Source: Coriobacteriaceae bacterium
Lineage (GTDB): Bacteria > Actinomycetota > Coriobacteriia > Coriobacteriales > Coriobacteriaceae
Direction: 5' to 3'
Length of the DNA: 64,000 bases
Assembly (NCBI GenBank): GCA_902364975.1
Contig: CABJFQ010000002.1
Span: 62,001-126,000 of the forward strand
Below, one piece after another: positions 62,336-64,000 of the stretch; the stretch's first letter is position 1, and the number at the start of each line of letters is the position of its first letter. A program made the position numbers and the translations under genes. The notes under the pieces are model-generated. The model did no database searches. It had not been told where the DNA came from and saw nothing but the letters and a program-made list of their open reading frames with translations.

Positions 62336-63754
62336 CTAGCGGTCGGCGAGCGGCTTGTACTCCAGCGGCTCGATCACCGGACGGTATGCCGGGCGGATGA
62401 TGCGGTGCGCGCAGAAGAGCTCTTCCATGCGGTGCGCCGACCAGCCGGCCATGCGGGCGACGGCGAACAGCGGTGTAAAGAGCGTCTCGGGCACGCCGAG
62501 CATCTTGTAGATAAAGCCCGTGTACAGGTCGATGTTGGCGCAGATGGGCTTGGTCATGCCGTGCTCGCGCATCACCTGCGGTGCCAGGCGCTCGATGCGC
62601 TCGATGAGCGCGAACTCATCGCCCAGGTCCTTCTTGGCGGCAAGCGTGCGTGCGTAACGGCGGCACACCTCGGCACGCGGGTCGCTCAGCGTGTAGACGG
62701 CGTGGCCCATACCGTAGATGAGACCCGTGCCGTCGAAGGCCTGCTTGTCGAGGATCTTGCCCAGGTAGGCTGCGACCTCGTCCTCGTTCTCCCAATTGGA
62801 GACGTGCGCACGGATGTCCTCGTGCATGGACACGACCTTGGCGTTGGCGCCGCCGTGGCGCGGACCCTTGAGCGAGCCGATGGCCGCGGCATAGGCGGAA
62901 TACGGGTCGGTGGCCGAGGAGGACAGCACGCGGCAGGCAAACGTGGAGTTGTTGCCGCCGCCGTGTTCGGCATGCAGCATGAGCATCACGTCGAGCAGCA
63001 TGGCTTCGTCGCGGGTGAATTCCATGCCGCCGCGCAACACCTGCAGGATGGTCTCGGCGGTGGAGAGGCCGGGTGTGGGGTGCGGTACATGAACCTCGGA
63101 GCCGCGGCGCTTGGCGACCGAGGCCATATGCGCGAAGGCGGCGATGCGGGGGAGACGGGCGAGCATGGAGATGGCCACGTCGATTTCGTGCTCGGGTGTA
63201 ATGGCGTCGGGCTCGGCGTCGAAGGCGTAGAGCAGCAGTACGGCGCGCTGAAGCACATTCATGATGCTCGACGACACCGTGGTCATAGGGAACTCTTTGA
63301 CGTACTCGTCGCTCAGATGTCTAAAGGCACCTAGGCGCTCGCAGAAGCCGTCGAGCTCTTCCTTGTTGGGTAGCGAACCCGTGATAAGCAGATAGGCGAC
63401 TTCTTCGTAGCCGTAGCGATTCTCGGCCTGGGCATTGTTGACCAGATCCTCGATGCTGTAGCCGCGAAGCGTGAGCTTGCCCTGATCGGGCACGACCTTT
63501 CCGTCGACCTTGTTGTAGCCGTGCACATCCGAGATACGAGTGAGGCCCGCGACCACGCCCGAGCCGTCGGCATTGCGCAGGCCGCGCTTGACATTGTGCT
63601 CGACAAACAGGCCCTCGTCATAAGGGTCGGTCGGCAGGCCGTGGTAGAGGTTTTCGCTCTCAGGCGAAATCTGGCGGCTTGCTTCGTAATCCAGAACCAG
63701 GCGGCTCAAGTGGTCATCGAAGCGGTAATAGATTTTCTTGGCGTCGTAGGCCAT
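62336..63754 (-). CDS. gltA: Citrate synthase
   Basis: 472 residues, longer than the usual 370-430 because of an N-terminal extension with a YDAKKIYYRFDDHLSRLVLD start. Catalytic motifs HAEHGGGNNSTFACRV, GPRHGGANAKV and GYEEVAYLLITG are present. It makes citrate from oxaloacetate and acetyl-CoA. AGAGGAGCG precedes the ATG. This long form resembles the citrate synthases of Clostridia and Coriobacteriia that feed glutamate synthesis. Downstream of an ACT-domain gene on the same strand. Confidence 0.93.
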   Translation of the reverse strand: MAYDAKKIYYRFDDHLSRLVLDYEASRQISPESENLYHGLPTDPYDEGLFVEHNVKRGLRNADGSGVVAGLTRISDVHGYNKVDGKVVPDQGKLTLRGYSIEDLVNNAQAENRYGYEEVAYLLITGSLPNKEELDGFCERLGAFRHLSDEYVKEFPMTTVSSSIMNVLQRAVLLLYAFDAEPDAITPEHEIDVAISMLARLPRIAAFAHMASVAKRRGSEVHVPHPTPGLSTAETILQVLRGGMEFTRDEAMLLDVMLMLHAEHGGGNNSTFACRVLSSSATDPYSAYAAAIGSLKGPRHGGANAKVVSMHEDIRAHVSNWENEDEVAAYLGKILDKQAFDGTGLIYGMGHAVYTLSDPRAEVCRRYARTLAAKKDLGDEFALIERIERLAPQVMREHGMTKPICANIDLYTGFIYKMLGVPETLFTPLFAVARMAGWSAHRMEELFCAHRIIRPAYRPVIEPLEYKPLADR

Positions 63755-63831
63755 GCGCGCTCCTCTCCGGGCCGCATCGGGGTGACTTGCATGGGCATGC
63801 GCGCGTCAGGCTATCCCCAGCGGCTTGCTCG

Positions 63832-64000
63832 CTACAGGCGGTACATAAAGTTAAAGACGTCCTCGCGCTGGATGGACACGTTGACGCCCGAAAGCTCGCC
63901 GGCCTCGGCCAGCGCCTTCTGCAGCTCGGCGAAGTCGAGCTTGGACTCGGCGGTATCGGCCAGCATGGTCATGGTGAAGATGTCCTCGATAATGGACTGC
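63832..64000 (-). CDS. ACT-domain protein, UPF0237-like (5' partial)
   Basis: The last 55 codons are in the window, running from the right edge to TAG at 63832. QSIIEDIFTMTMLADTAESK and VNVSIQREDVFNFMYRL match the C-terminal half of short (about 90-residue) ACT proteins of the UPF0237 group. They are usually next to a PFL-family/DUF711 gene, which would lie outside the window. Role probably amino-acid sensing. Confidence 0.7.
   Translation of the reverse strand, partial: QSIIEDIFTMTMLADTAESKLDFAELQKALAEAGELSGVNVSIQREDVFNFMYRL

Overview
The window is about 64 kb of high-GC DNA. It looks like the chromosome of a gut coriobacterium, most likely Collinsella or a close relative. Three things suggest this: the actinobacterial-type spc/alpha ribosomal block with a zinc-type S14, the codon use, and an anaerobic purine/selenium-molybdenum hydroxylase cluster beside mannose-family PTS genes. 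The genus call is inference; no 16S gene is present.

Layout. (1) 1-7.1 kb: a LevR-type PRD regulator (5' end outside the window), the four parts of a mannose-family PTS (IIB, IIC, IID, IIA), a GH172 (DUF2961) glycosidase and a ROK sugar kinase. This is a transport-and-cleavage operon, probably for a fructose- or arabinofuranose-type oligosaccharide. (2) 7.1-14.7 kb: a decayed gene, a hairpin-rich non-coding stretch, a Gfo/Idh/MocA oxidoreductase with a DeoR regulator, an RluA-type pseudouridine synthase, a U32 protein, RidA and a YheO-type regulator. (3) 15.0-24.4 kb and 29.6-39.7 kb: the two halves of a purine/urate catabolic cluster. The first half holds an NCS2 permease, ssnA, ygfK, a four-cluster ferredoxin and a fused xanthine dehydrogenase. 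The second holds a second YheO-type regulator, dpaL/ygeX, ygeY, ygeW, mocA, hyuA, yqeC, yqeB and xdhC. (4) 24.4-29.5 kb: an accessory island between the halves. It has an AbiEi-like gene bracketed by two arrays of alternating palindromic arms, a candidate structured RNA with an opposing hydrophobic mini-ORF, a DEDDh exonuclease, a hypothetical gene, 33-bp iterons and a one-TM protein. (5) 40.0-50.7 kb: rplE to truA, a ribosomal/secretion/transcription operon that begins at rplE, with rplX and earlier genes absent. (6) 50.8-64 kb: a glycosyltransferase-like gene, argR, a class A PBP, a second U32 gene, tyrS, adenine deaminase, two HAD phosphatases, citrate synthase and the end of an ACT-domain gene.

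How it fits together. The permease imports purines. Adenine deaminase and SsnA probably deaminate. The Mo/Se hydroxylase, whose cofactor would be matured by MocA, YqeB, YqeC and XdhC, works on the ring with YgfK and the ferredoxin as redox partners. HyuA, YgeY and YgeW open and decarbamoylate ureido intermediates. DpaL deaminates 2,3-diaminopropionate to pyruvate and ammonia. The order of steps is inferred from family knowledge and gene context.

Most unusual signals: the palindromic arrays around the AbiEi-like gene, where two hairpins have different but perfectly matching arms; the candidate RNA/toxin locus at 26.3-26.7 kb; a LevR-like protein lacking the sigma-54 contact loop and Walker B acids; and a 118-nt structured element between dpaL and ygeY.
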